Below are positions 7,890-16,793 of a stretch of 27,808 bases of DNA, in pieces. Origin of the DNA: DASVDK01 sp036381125 [NCBI: Thermodesulfobacteriota bacterium]. Lineage in GTDB: Bacteria > DASVDK01. The notes beneath the pieces were generated by a model, which saw only the letters and a program-made list of their open reading frames with translations, searched no databases and was not told the DNA's origin. The position numbers and the translations under genes are program-made. Every line of letters begins with the position of its first letter. Position 1 is the stretch's first letter. Location: positions 1 to 27,808 of the forward strand of contig DASVDK010000120.1 in NCBI GenBank assembly GCA_036381125.1. Direction: 5' to 3'.

Positions 7890-8915
7890 TCACGCGTTCC
7901 GGTAGAGCGCCGAGAGGCGCCTCGCCTCGGCCGCGACCGCGCGGCGGAGGCTCGCCGGCGCGAGGACCTCGGCGTGCGCCCCGTACGACAGCACCCACCG
8001 CTTCACCCCCTCGAGCCCCGACAGCTCGAAGTGGAGGGTCAGGCTGCCGTCCCGGTGCCGCTCCCGCCGCTCCGTGGGGTGCCAGGTGCGCTCCTCGACG
8101 TAGCGCGCCTGCTCGGCGTCGAAGCGGATCGACACCCGCTCGACCGCCTCGCCCCGCATCATCGCGAAGCCGTCGCGCAGGTACGCCCTGAGGTCGAAGT
8201 CCTTCCGCCGCTCGAAGGGCCTCTGCTGCACCTGCGCCTTGCGCACGCGCGAGAGGTTGAAGGTGCGCACCTGGCGCGTCCGGTGATCGTGGCCGATCAG
8301 GTACCAGACGCCCGCGTGGTTGTGGAGGTGGTAGGGGTCGACGACGCGGCGCGTGACCTCGTTGCGCGACTGCGTGAGGTACTCGATCGCGAGCGGCCGC
8401 TCTTGCCGCACCGCCTCGCTCGCCTTCGCGAAGATCTCCATCTCGAGCCGGCCGGGCGGGCCGATGTGGAAGGAGAGCCCCTCCCGCAGGGCGTCGAAGT
8501 CGATCGTCACGGCGTCGGACAGGTAGGTCGAGATCTTCTGGAGCGCGCCCGCCAGGAGCGCCGCGTACTGCGTCCCCTCGTACTGCTCGAGGACCCGCTG
8601 GGAGACGTAGAGGGCCAGAAGCTCCCCCTCGGTGACCGTGATGAGCGGGGAGAGCGGCGCGTTCGCCTCCGAGTAGCAGTAGCCGCCCCGCTGGGGGTCG
8701 TAGGTGATCGGCAGCCGGAGCTGCTCGCGGAAGTACTCGACGTCCCGGTAGGCCGTCCGCTGCGTCACCTCGAAGTGGTCGGCGAACTGCTTCGCCGTGG
8801 GGTACTTCTTCGCCCTGAGCTGCTGGTCGAACCAGACGAGCCGCAGGAGCGGGTGCTTGTTGCGGGGGAGCCTGAGCGGCGGGCCCGAGGCCCGGGTACG
8901 CCGGGAGACCGCCAT
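7890..8915 (-). CDS. WYL-domain transcriptional regulator (HTH + WYL + WCX)
   Basis: A 341-residue regulator. Residues about 22-70 form a winged helix-turn-helix ([23 protein letters not shown]), 155-235 a WYL domain with the name-giving W204-Y205-L206 in [23 protein letters not shown], and about 245-341 a WCX-type C-terminal extension ending in [24 protein letters not shown] domains sense nucleic acid or nucleotide ligands, and such regulators (PafBC, DriD, BrxR/CapW) control DNA repair or phage-defence genes. The ATG at 8915 is preceded by GAGGAGG at eight bases. It is divergent from the AddB/AddA-like genes 150 bp away, so these and its own gene are the natural targets. Confidence 0.93.
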   Translation of the reverse strand: MAVSRRTRASGPPLRLPRNKHPLLRLVWFDQQLRAKKYPTAKQFADHFEVTQRTAYRDVEYFREQLRLPITYDPQRGGYCYSEANAPLSPLITVTEGELLALYVSQRVLEQYEGTQYAALLAGALQKISTYLSDAVTIDFDALREGLSFHIGPPGRLEMEIFAKASEAVRQERPLAIEYLTQSRNEVTRRVVDPYHLHNHAGVWYLIGHDHRTRQVRTFNLSRVRKAQVQQRPFERRKDFDLRAYLRDGFAMMRGEAVERVSIRFDAEQARYVEERTWHPTERRERHRDGSLTLHFELSGLEGVKRWVLSYGAHAEVLAPASLRRAVAAEARRLSALYRNA

Positions 8916-8968
8916 GGGAGACACCTCCTCTGCGGCAGGAGACCGGGCTTCAGCCTGCGTCCTGGCCA

Positions 8969-8985
8969 CTGACACCCGGCGTCAG
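8969..8985. promoter_or_regulatory. Candidate operator in the WYL/addB divergent region
   Basis: The 17-base near-palindrome CTGACACCCGGCGTCAG has 8-base arms with one mismatch around a central C. It lies in the 150-bp intergenic region, 54 bases from the WYL start and 81 from the preferred addB start, where a dimeric regulator would act on both promoters. No convincing -35/-10 pair is seen on either strand, though CTGACA overlaps a -35-like box. Binding by the WYL protein is inference. Confidence 0.3.
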
Positions 8986-9065
8986 GCCGAGCCGGCTAGA
9001 CAGATAGCATGCCGCGCGGCAAGGCGCTTGACCGCCGGGCCGGTTTCCGGGAGGATGGGCGGCCC

Positions 9066-12000
9066 ATGGCGTCAGGCCCCCGCACCCTCACGCTCGTCCC
9101 GACCGCGCTCCACGCCGAGCAGGAGGTGGAGGCCCGCCTCGACGCGGAGGGGGCGCTGGTCGGCCCGGTCGTCCTCACCGTCGCGGCGTTCGAGGAGCGC
9201 CTGGCCTCCGAGGTCCTCGGTCCCGGCTCGCGCATCTCCGAGCCGGCGGCCCGCCTCCTGGTGCGCCGCGTCCTGCGAGAGGCCTATCCGGACGAGGGGG
9301 CCGGCTACTTCGCGCCGGTGCGCCACGCGACCCGCTTCGCCGACCGGCTGCGCGACCTCTTCGGGCAGCTCGCCCGGACGCTCGTGCACCCCTACCAGCT
9401 CCGCCGCGTCCGCCTCGACGGCCGCCTCGGCGAGAAGGTGCGCGAGCTGGCCGAGCTGTACGGGGCGTACGAGGCGCACCTCGACCGCCTCGAGCGCGGA
9501 GACCCGGCCGCCCGGCTCCGGCAGCTCGTCGGCGTCCTCTGGCAGCTCGCCGAGCCCCCGCCGCTCCTGGCCCGCGTCGAGCGGGTCGTCGCCGCCGGCC
9601 GGGACCGCTGGCTTCCGTCCGACGCGGCCCTTCTGGCCGCCGTGGCGCGCTTCGTCCCGGTGGAGGTGCGCCTTCCGGCGCCGGTCGCGGGTCGCGAGCG
9701 GCTCTTCGCCCTGGTCGCGCGCTCGGCCGACGCGCTGGCGGTCGCGGCGCAGGGGGCCGGAACGCCGCTCTCGGTGCGCCGGGTGGAACGCTGCGGGGCG
9801 GCGGACGCCGCTCGGCCGCTCGCGGCCCTCTGCGCCAGGCTCTTCGCGCCGCCCGGCGTCCCGCGCGGCGAGGCGATCGACACGGCCGGCACGCTCGCGT
9901 TCGTCGAGGCGCCGGGCCGTCGAGAGGAGGTGGAGGCGGTCGCCCGCGAGGTGCGCCGCGCCCTCGAAGCCGGCACGCCGGCCGATCGCGTGGCCGTCGT
10001 GGCCCGGGACCTCGACCGCTACGGCCGGCTCCTGGCCGAGGCGTTCGAGCGGGCGCGCATCCCCTTCCGCTTCCGGCGAGGCGCGCCGCTCGCCGAGACG
10101 CCCCTCGTCCGCACCGTCCTGGCGCTGGCCGCGCTCCCCGCCAGGGGCTTCGACCTCGACGGCGTGCTCGGCGTCTTCGCCGGCAGCTACGCGGACCTCG
10201 ACGGGGACGAGCCGGGCCGGCTCGAGCGGACGCTCTACGACCTCGGGCGGCTCGACGGCACGCCGGCCGAGTACGCGCGGGACCTCGACGCCCTGGCCGC
10301 GGGTCTCGAGGCCGACGGGCAGGGAGCGGAGGCCGCACGTACCCGGGCCGTGCGCGCGGCGCTCGTCCCGCTGCTCGAGCGCGTGGCCGGCCTCGATCGC
10401 CACGCGACGCTCGCCGACCACGTGGAGCGGCTGCGGGCCGTGCTCGGCGCCGTCGGCCTCGCGGCGCGGGCCGGGTCCGGCGACGACCGGCGGCAGCGGC
10501 AGGACGCCGCGGCGCTCGCGGGCCTCGACGAGGCGCTCGACGCGCTCCGGCTCGCCGAGGCCGAGCTGGGCGAGCCGGTGGTGGTCTCGTTCGAGGCGTT
10601 CCGCGACATGCTCGAGGCGGCGCTGGCCGAACGCTTCGTGCCGCCGCCCGGGGAGCGCCCGGTCGAGGCGGTGCGGGTCCTCGCGGCCACCGACCTCGCC
10701 GGGCTCGCGTTCGACGTCGTCTGCCTCCTCGGCCTCGTCGAGGGGGAGTTCCCGCGGCGCCCACCCGTGGACGCCGTGCTGCGCGAGCCGGAGGTCGAGC
10801 GGCTCGCCCTCGCGCTCGCGCCGTACGCGCCCTTCGAGACGCCGGCCGAGGCGCGGGCGGCGGAGCCCTTCCACTTCCACCGGGTCGCGACCGCCGCACG
10901 CCGCCGGCTCGTCCTCTCGACCCCGGCCGCGGACGAGCGGGGCCGGCCGCTCCTCCACTCGAGCCTCCTCGAGGAGGTTGCCCGCGCCGTCGACCCCGGC
11001 GCGCGCGCGGCCGACCCCGGCGGCGACCCGCTCGCCCCGCTGCGCGCGGCCGGCGTCCACGTGCGGGTCGGCCGCCGGCCGGTGCCGGCGTCGTTCGGCG
11101 ACTGCCTCACCCCGGCCGAGGCCGAGGCGCGGCTCGCCTGGCTCGGCGCGGGGCTGCCCGAGGTCGCCCGCGCCCGCAGGCGGGAGGCGGCGGCCGAGGG
11201 GGTCGACCCGGCGGCGATCGAGGCGGCCCTCGCCGAGGACCCCCTCGTCGGGGCCCGCCTCGCGCGGCTCAGGGTCGCGGCCCGGCTCGAGGCCGCGCGC
11301 GACGTCTTCTTCGACAGCGTGCCGGGCGAGGCGCGACACCGGCTGGCCGGGCCGGGGACGGGCGTCCTCGCGACGGAGACCGCCAGGGAGACCCTTCGGC
11401 GCGCGCTGGCCGGCAACGGTGAGATCCACCTCTCGGCCAGCGCCCTCGAGGCCCACGCGCAGTGCGCCTACCGGTGGTTCCTCGAGGCGGCCGTCGGCCT
11501 CGAGGAGACCGAACGGCCACGCCGCGACCTCGAGGCGCACGAGCAGGGCACCCTGCTCCACCGCGTCCTCGAGCGCGGCTACCGGGCGTGCCTCGCCGCC
11601 GGCCTCGTCCCCATCGGCGGCCCCGAGGATCCGGACGCGCGGCGGGCCGAGGCGGTGATGCTCGCCGAGGCCGAGGCGGTGCTCCGCGACTGGCACGTCG
11701 AGCGGGCCGGGATGCCGGCGCCGCTGCGCGAGGCGGAGGCCGACGCCGTGCGCGCGGCAGTGCGCGGCTTCGTGCGGGACGAGGCGTCGCGCGCGCACGA
11801 GGGGTGGGTGCCGGTCGCCTTCGAGCACGCCTTCGGGATCGGACGAGAGGGCCGGGGAGAGGACGCGCCGCCGCTCAGGATCGCGCTGGGCGGCGTCACC
11901 GTGGTCCTCCGCGGCGCCGTCGATCGGATCGACGCCGCGCCGGGACGGCTGCGCGTCGTCGACTACAAGCGGTCGTCGCAGGGGAAGGCGTACCAGGAGC

Positions 12001-12380
12001 GGCTCGCGCCCGAGGCGCTCGGGACCCGGAGCTTCCAGGTGCCGATCTACCTCCTGGCCGCCGAGGCGCTCAGGGAGGCGGCGCCCGACCGGTTCCCGCC
12101 TGGCGGGATCGAGCGCCGGGAGGCCGCGTTCCACCTCCTGAGGAAGGCGCCCGACTTCCGGTCGGCCGCGTTCGACGACGCCGGGTACTTCTCGCTCGAC
12201 CCGGTGGTCAGGGCCGAGCGGCGCGCGGCCGGCCTGCCGAGCTTCGCGAACCAGCTCGAGGACCGCGTGCGCGACGCCCTCTCGGGCCGCTACGAGATCA
12301 CGCCGGACCCCGACTGCGGCTACTGCCCCTACGGCGCCGTCTGCCGCGTCGTCGTCCCGCTGCCGAGGGCGTTGTCGTGA
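9066..12380 (+). CDS. addB: AddB-like PD-(D/E)XK nuclease / helicase-fold subunit
   Basis: A 1104-residue protein, near AddB length. The N-terminal two-thirds shows weak UvrD/Rep-fold segments (VRVLAATDLAGLAFDVVCLLGLVEGEFPRRP) but no Walker A where one is expected, so it is probably a non-motor subunit. The C-terminal third is a PD-(D/E)XK nuclease: GTLLHRVLE with H832, D953 in AVDRID and D966-Y-K968. Four cysteines (C800, C1084, C1087, C1093) match the iron-sulfur staple of AddB nucleases. The ATG at 9066 has GGAGG 11 bases upstream; the alternative ATG at 9009 has no Shine-Dalgarno. It overlaps the AddA-like gene by 4 bp. Role: degrades and resects DNA double-strand ends for RecA loading. 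Confidence 0.88.
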   Translation: MASGPRTLTLVPTALHAEQEVEARLDAEGALVGPVVLTVAAFEERLASEVLGPGSRISEPAARLLVRRVLREAYPDEGAGYFAPVRHATRFADRLRDLFGQLARTLVHPYQLRRVRLDGRLGEKVRELAELYGAYEAHLDRLERGDPAARLRQLVGVLWQLAEPPPLLARVERVVAAGRDRWLPSDAALLAAVARFVPVEVRLPAPVAGRERLFALVARSADALAVAAQGAGTPLSVRRVERCGAADAARPLAALCARLFAPPGVPRGEAIDTAGTLAFVEAPGRREEVEAVAREVRRALEAGTPADRVAVVARDLDRYGRLLAEAFERARIPFRFRRGAPLAETPLVRTVLALAALPARGFDLDGVLGVFAGSYADLDGDEPGRLERTLYDLGRLDGTPAEYARDLDALAAGLEADGQGAEAARTRAVRAALVPLLERVAGLDRHATLADHVERLRAVLGAVGLAARAGSGDDRRQRQDAAALAGLDEALDALRLAEAELGEPVVVSFEAFRDMLEAALAERFVPPPGERPVEAVRVLAATDLAGLAFDVVCLLGLVEGEFPRRPPVDAVLREPEVERLALALAPYAPFETPAEARAAEPFHFHRVATAARRRLVLSTPAADERGRPLLHSSLLEEVARAVDPGARAADPGGDPLAPLRAAGVHVRVGRRPVPASFGDCLTPAEAEARLAWLGAGLPEVARARRREAAAEGVDPAAIEAALAEDPLVGARLARLRVAARLEAARDVFFDSVPGEARHRLAGPGTGVLATETARETLRRALAGNGEIHLSASALEAHAQCAYRWFLEAAVGLEETERPRRDLEAHEQGTLLHRVLERGYRACLAAGLVPIGGPEDPDARRAEAVMLAEAEAVLRDWHVERAGMPAPLREAEADAVRAAVRGFVRDEASRAHEGWVPVAFEHAFGIGREGRGEDAPPLRIALGGVTVVLRGAVDRIDAAPGRLRVVDYKRSSQGKAYQERLAPEALGTRSFQVPIYLLAAEALREAAPDRFPPGGIERREAAFHLLRKAPDFRSAAFDDAGYFSLDPVVRAERRAAGLPSFANQLEDRVRDALSGRYEITPDPDCGYCPYGAVCRVVVPLPRALS

Positions 12381-15300
12381 GGGACGCCGCCGTCTGGTCC
12401 GAGGCGAAACGGCGGCTCTTCCGCTTCGAGCGGAACCTGGTCGTCGCGGCCGGCGCCGGCACCGGGAAGACGACGGCGCTCGTCGAGCTCTACCTCCGGC
12501 TCCTCGCGGGGCGCCCCCCTTCGGAGGACGGCCCCGGCGGGCTCGGGCCCGACGGCCGGCCGCTCGAGCCGCACGAGATCGCCGTCGTGACGTTCACCGA
12601 GAAGGCGGCGCAGGACCTGAGGCGCAAGGTGCGCGAGCGGCTCCTCCACGAGGCGGCGCCGCTGCGGGAGGCGGTCGAGGCGGCGCCGATCGGAACGATC
12701 CACGGCTACGCCGCGCGCCTGCTGCGCGAGCACGCGGTGGAGGCGGCGGTCGACCCCGGCTTCGACGTCCTCGACGACCTCGAGGCCCGGACGCTCCGCC
12801 GCGAGGCCGTGTCCGCGGTCGTGCGCGCCGCGCTGGCGTCGCGCGATCCGGCGCTGGCCCGGCTGGTGCGCCACCTGCCGCTTCCGGACGCCGGCGAGCA
12901 TCGGCCCGGCCTCGAGTCGCTGCTCGCGTCGTCGCTCGCCCGCCTGCGCGGCGCCGGCGGCAGCGTCGAGGGGCTGCGACGCGCGACCCGCGCCGAGCTC
13001 GATGCGATCCCCGAGGCGCTTCGCCGCCTGGCCGCCTCCATCGAGGCGGCCGCGGCGGCGCTCGCGGACGTGCCGCAGGCCGCCCCCTTCCTCGAGCGCT
13101 GGCGCGCCCTCCCCGAGGCCGCGCGCCGGCTCGACCCGGGCCTGGACGAGGCCGGCTGGGCGGCGGTGATCGCGCTCGCCCCGCTGGCGAAGAACTGGAA
13201 GGGCGCCGGCTCGAAGAACCCGCACCGCAAGGACCTCTCCGACGCGCTCGACCAGCTTCCGCTCGTCGCGGCGCAGCGCGCGGCGACCCCGCTCGGCGAG
13301 GCGTTCCTCGACCTGCTCGGCCGCGTCGAGCAGGCGTACGCGGCCGCGCGGCGCCGCCGGCACGCGCTCGACTTCGACGACCTCGAGGAGCTGACCGTCG
13401 CGCTCCTGCGCCGGGACGCGGCCAGCGGCGGACGCCTCCTCGCCGGCCGGCCCGCGGTCGTGCTCGTCGACGAGTTCCAGGACAACAACCCCCGCCAGCT
13501 CGAGATGATCACCCGCCTGGCCGGCGACGGCCGCGGGGCCCTGCGCCCCCGCGCGCTCGTCGTCGTGGGCGACCCGAAGCAGTCGATCTACCGCTTCCGC
13601 GGCGCCGACGTGAGCGTCTTCGAGCGGATGCGGCGGCTCGTGATGGGCGACGCCGAGCCGCTCCGCTTCACCGACAACTTCCGGTCGACCGGGCGGGTAC
13701 TCGCCTTCGTGAACGCGGTCTTCGCGCGCTACATGGGGCCGAGCGCGCCGGGGCGGCCGGTGTACGAGGTCCCCTTCGACGACGCCGACGCGCTGGTCCC
13801 CCGGCCGGAACGCGAGGACGGGCCGCCCGTCGAGCTGCTCTGCCTCCCGTGGGACGAGGACAGGGAGGACCGGGCGCTGCGCGAGGCCGAGGCGGTCGCC
13901 CGGCGGATCGGGCAACTGTGCGCCGAGGGGGTCCGGCCGGGCGAGATCGCGGTCCTCATGCGGACCCTGCGGAGCGCCGCGTCGATCCGGCGCGGGCTCG
14001 AGGCCGCCGGCATCCCGGTCCACGTCGTCGGAGGGGGCGGCTTCTACGGCGCGGCCGAGGTCCGCGACGTGGTCGGCCTGCTCGCGAGCCTCGAGTGCCC
14101 CTTCGACGACCTCGCGCTGGCCGCCGTCCTCCGCTCCCCGTTCGTCGGCATCTCGGACGACGCGCTCCTCCTGCTGGCGCGGCCCGTGGCGTCTCGCCGG
14201 CCGCGGCGGCTCAACCGCGCGTTCGCCGGCGGCCGGCTCGCGCCGCCCGTCCCGCCGCTTCCGGCCGCCGACCGGGATCGGCTCGCGGCGTTCGCGGCGT
14301 GGTGGTGGGAGCTGCGCGCCCGCAAGGACCGCACGCCCCCCTCGGACCTCGTCGAGGAGGCGCTCGAGCGAAGCGGGTACCGGTCGGTGTGCCTGACCCG
14401 ACGGGACGGCGACCAGCAGGTCGCCAACCTCCGCAAGCTCGTCGAGCTGGCCCGCGCCTTCGAGGCCCGGGGCGGCCGGACGCTCAGGGACCTCGTCGCC
14501 GAGCTCGGCGCGCTGGTCGACGAGGAGCCGCGGGAGACTCCGGCCGAGCTCGTCGGCGAGGGCGAGGACGTCGTCCGCATCATGACGATCCACGCCGCCA
14601 AGGGGCTCGAGTTCCCCGTCGTGGTCGTCCCCGGCTGCTCCGCCACCTGGCGGAGCGACCGCGAGGCGGTCGTCTTCGACGAGGGGCCGGAGGGCGCCGG
14701 CCTCGCCGTTCGGCCGCTCGACCCCGACACCCTCGAGCCGCGTCCCACGTGGCTCGGCCGCCGCATCCAGGCGGCCGTCGACGCCCGGGAGGCGGCCGAG
14801 TGGCGCCGCCTCTTCTACGTCGCCGCCACGCGCGCGAAGGCGCGACTGATCCTCGTCGGCGAGCACCCGGTCAGGAAGGACGGCAGCCTCACGGCCGCCG
14901 ACACCTGGCGGCGGGCGGTCGAGGAGACCCTGTCGTCCCGCCCGGACCTCGTCCGCCGTCTCACGTGGGACGACCTGGCGGCGCTACCGAGGCCGGGCGA
15001 TGCCCCGCCGGCCGCGCCGGCAACGGTCCCGGCCGCCGCGAACGCGGCCATCGCCCGCCTGCGATGGCGTCCGCCGCTCCCCACTCGCTTCGCCCTCTCG
15101 GCCACCGAGCTGTGCGACCTCGCCGCCTGCCCGCACCGCTACTACCTGACCCGACGCCTCGGGCTGCGGGAACCGCCCGATCCCTGGTTCGACGGCGGGG
15201 ACGAGCCGGGGGAGCCCGAGACCGCCCCCTCGCCGGTCGACCGCGGGCGGCTCGTCCACGCCGTGCTGGAGCACGCCCCGCTCGGCCTCGAGTGGGGCGC

Positions 15301-15937
15301 GCTGAAGGGAGCGATCCGGGAGCTGGTCCGTACGCACGCCGCCGGCGTGGCCGGCGGCATCGGCGAGGCCGAGCAGGCGTCGCTCGCCGAGCGCATCGCC
15401 GCCTTCCTCGGCAGCCGGTGGGGGCGCTCCCTTGCGGCCGCCTGGCGACGGGCGCCCGACGCCGTGTTCCGCGAGCACCCGATCGCGCTCCGGCTGTCCG
15501 ACGGCGCCGCCTCGCTCTCGGTGCGCGGCCAGGTCGACGTGCTGTGGCGCGACGAGGACGGGACCTGGACGGTGCTGGACTACAAGACGGCGCGGGGCGG
15601 CGCGGAAGCGGTCGAGCGCTACGAGCTTCAGCTCCTCGCATACGCCGAGGCGGCGGCACGAGTCGCCGGGGGCGCCGCGGTCCGCGCCGGCTTCGCCTTC
15701 CTCCTCGACCGGCCCGACGAGCCGCACTGGCTCGACGCCGGCGCCGCGGCGCTCGCGCGCATGCGATCGCGCGCGCTGGCGATCGTCAGGCAGGCGGCCG
15801 GGCACGAGCGGGAGGGGGGCGACGGCGAGGCGTGGCCGCGCATCGACCGGGCGCGCTGCGAGGCGCTGCGCTGCGGGTTCGTCGCGCGGTGTCACGGGGC
15901 GCTGCCGACGAACGCCGGCACGCGGTCCACTGGTTAG
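12377..15937 (+). CDS. addA: AddA-like UvrD-family helicase with C-terminal nuclease
   Basis: An 1186-residue superfamily 1A helicase-nuclease. Helicase motifs: Walker A GAGTGKT (26-32), VTFTEKAAQDLR, Walker B DEFQD (365-369), GDPKQSIYRFRGAD (from 398), TDNFRS, TIHAAKGLEFPVVVV (from 737), and FYVAATRAKARLILVG. The C-terminal PD-(D/E)XK domain shows H961, D1054 in GQVDVLW and D1068-Y-K1070. Cysteines C913/C918 and C1161, C1166, C1172 suggest an iron-sulfur cluster in this subunit too. The GTG at 12377 overlaps the addB stop (GTGA) and is chosen because residue 21 onward is the family start and coupling is tight. It forms the motor and second nuclease of the recombination complex. It ends 22 bp from the convergent ABC permease gene. 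Confidence 0.92.
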   Translation: MRDAAVWSEAKRRLFRFERNLVVAAGAGTGKTTALVELYLRLLAGRPPSEDGPGGLGPDGRPLEPHEIAVVTFTEKAAQDLRRKVRERLLHEAAPLREAVEAAPIGTIHGYAARLLREHAVEAAVDPGFDVLDDLEARTLRREAVSAVVRAALASRDPALARLVRHLPLPDAGEHRPGLESLLASSLARLRGAGGSVEGLRRATRAELDAIPEALRRLAASIEAAAAALADVPQAAPFLERWRALPEAARRLDPGLDEAGWAAVIALAPLAKNWKGAGSKNPHRKDLSDALDQLPLVAAQRAATPLGEAFLDLLGRVEQAYAAARRRRHALDFDDLEELTVALLRRDAASGGRLLAGRPAVVLVDEFQDNNPRQLEMITRLAGDGRGALRPRALVVVGDPKQSIYRFRGADVSVFERMRRLVMGDAEPLRFTDNFRSTGRVLAFVNAVFARYMGPSAPGRPVYEVPFDDADALVPRPEREDGPPVELLCLPWDEDREDRALREAEAVARRIGQLCAEGVRPGEIAVLMRTLRSAASIRRGLEAAGIPVHVVGGGGFYGAAEVRDVVGLLASLECPFDDLALAAVLRSPFVGISDDALLLLARPVASRRPRRLNRAFAGGRLAPPVPPLPAADRDRLAAFAAWWWELRARKDRTPPSDLVEEALERSGYRSVCLTRRDGDQQVANLRKLVELARAFEARGGRTLRDLVAELGALVDEEPRETPAELVGEGEDVVRIMTIHAAKGLEFPVVVVPGCSATWRSDREAVVFDEGPEGAGLAVRPLDPDTLEPRPTWLGRRIQAAVDAREAAEWRRLFYVAATRAKARLILVGEHPVRKDGSLTAADTWRRAVEETLSSRPDLVRRLTWDDLAALPRPGDAPPAAPATVPAAANAAIARLRWRPPLPTRFALSATELCDLAACPHRYYLTRRLGLREPPDPWFDGGDEPGEPETAPSPVDRGRLVHAVLEHAPLGLEWGALKGAIRELVRTHAAGVAGGIGEAEQASLAERIAAFLGSRWGRSLAAAWRRAPDAVFREHPIALRLSDGAASLSVRGQVDVLWRDEDGTWTVLDYKTARGGAEAVERYELQLLAYAEAAARVAGGAAVRAGFAFLLDRPDEPHWLDAGAAALARMRSRALAIVRQAAGHEREGGDGEAWPRIDRARCEALRCGFVARCHGALPTNAGTRSTG

Positions 15938-15959
15938 CGATTCCTGTTCGGGCCCGAGG

Positions 15960-16793
15960 TCACGCGCCCCGGAGCCTCGGATCCAGGTGGTCCCTGAGGC
16001 CGTCGCTGACGAAGTTGAAGGCGAGGACCGAGAGCATGATGAAGAGCCCCGGGAAGAGCGAGATCCAGGGCGAGATGAGCAGGAACTCCTTCCCCTCGTT
16101 GAGGATCGTGCCCCACGACGGGGTGGGCGGCTGCACGCCGACGCCGAGGTAGGAGAGCGCCGACTCGATCAGGATCGCGTACGAGAGCCCCACGACGACC
16201 TGCACGAGCATCGGCGCGAGCACGTTCGGCAGGAGGTACCGGGCGATGATCCGGCCCGGGCCGGCGCCGGCCGCGGCCGCGGCCTCCACGTAGGCGAGGT
16301 TCTTCTCGGCGAGCACGGCGGCGCGCATCACCCTGAAGAAGAACGGCGTGTAGACGACCGCGATGGCCACGGTCGTCGTCGTCGCGCCGGCGCCGAGGAC
16401 CGCCGAGATCCCGAGGGCGAGCAGCAGCGAGGGGAAGGCGAAGAGGAGGTCCATGAGCCTCCCGAGAAGCTGGTCGAGCCCGCGCCCGAAGTAGCCGGCG
16501 ACGAGGCCCATGGCGCCGCCGATCAGCGTGGCGACGCCGATCGAGAGGCCGGCGATGCCGAGCGAGACGCGGATGCCGAAGAGGACGCGGCTGAGGAGGT
16601 CGCGGCCGAACCGATCGGTGCCGAAGAGGTGCGCGGCCGAGGGGGGCTCGAACATGCGCGCCGCATCGACGGCGATCGGCGAGTAGGGGGCGACGAGCGG
16701 CGCCAGCACGCCGGCCGCCACGAAGGCGCCGGCGATGACGGCGCCGGCCACGAAGAGCCGATTGCCCCCGAGGTCGGCCGTCCGCGCGGTCAC
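15960..16793 (-). CDS. Peptide-type ABC transporter permease, DppC family (second operon)
   Basis: A 277-residue inner-membrane permease. After a first helix (residues about 12-34) and HLFGTDRFGRDLLSRVLFG, the DppC-type entry motif, comes the transport domain with EAA loop (NLAYVEAAAAAGAGPGRIIARYLLPN region). It ends in LDPRLRGA. The GTG start at 16793 overlaps the preceding permease stop by 4 bp (GTGA); the frame extends upstream, but only as a shadow of that permease. Third and last gene of the operon. As in the first importer of this window, no ATPase genes follow; the next gene is the convergent AddA-like helicase. Confidence 0.92.
   Translation of the reverse strand: MTARTADLGGNRLFVAGAVIAGAFVAAGVLAPLVAPYSPIAVDAARMFEPPSAAHLFGTDRFGRDLLSRVLFGIRVSLGIAGLSIGVATLIGGAMGLVAGYFGRGLDQLLGRLMDLLFAFPSLLLALGISAVLGAGATTTTVAIAVVYTPFFFRVMRAAVLAEKNLAYVEAAAAAGAGPGRIIARYLLPNVLAPMLVQVVVGLSYAILIESALSYLGVGVQPPTPSWGTILNEGKEFLLISPWISLFPGLFIMLSVLAFNFVSDGLRDHLDPRLRGA

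Noticed and set aside
9009-9065. Upstream ATG for the AddB-like gene giving 19 extra residues
   Set aside because: No Shine-Dalgarno before 9009, and the added residues are Arg/Gly rich without homology; GGAGG precedes the ATG at 9066.
9072-12134. A 1020-codon open frame on the minus strand opposite the AddB-like gene
   Set aside because: It is the mirror of a GC-rich gene: composition is almost entirely R, E, G, A, P, L and V, no domain is recognisable and there is no ribosome binding site, while the plus strand has clear AddB motifs.
12329-14866. An 845-codon open frame opposite the AddA-like gene
   Set aside because: Same shadow effect of high GC at codon third positions; the plus-strand helicase motifs are unambiguous.
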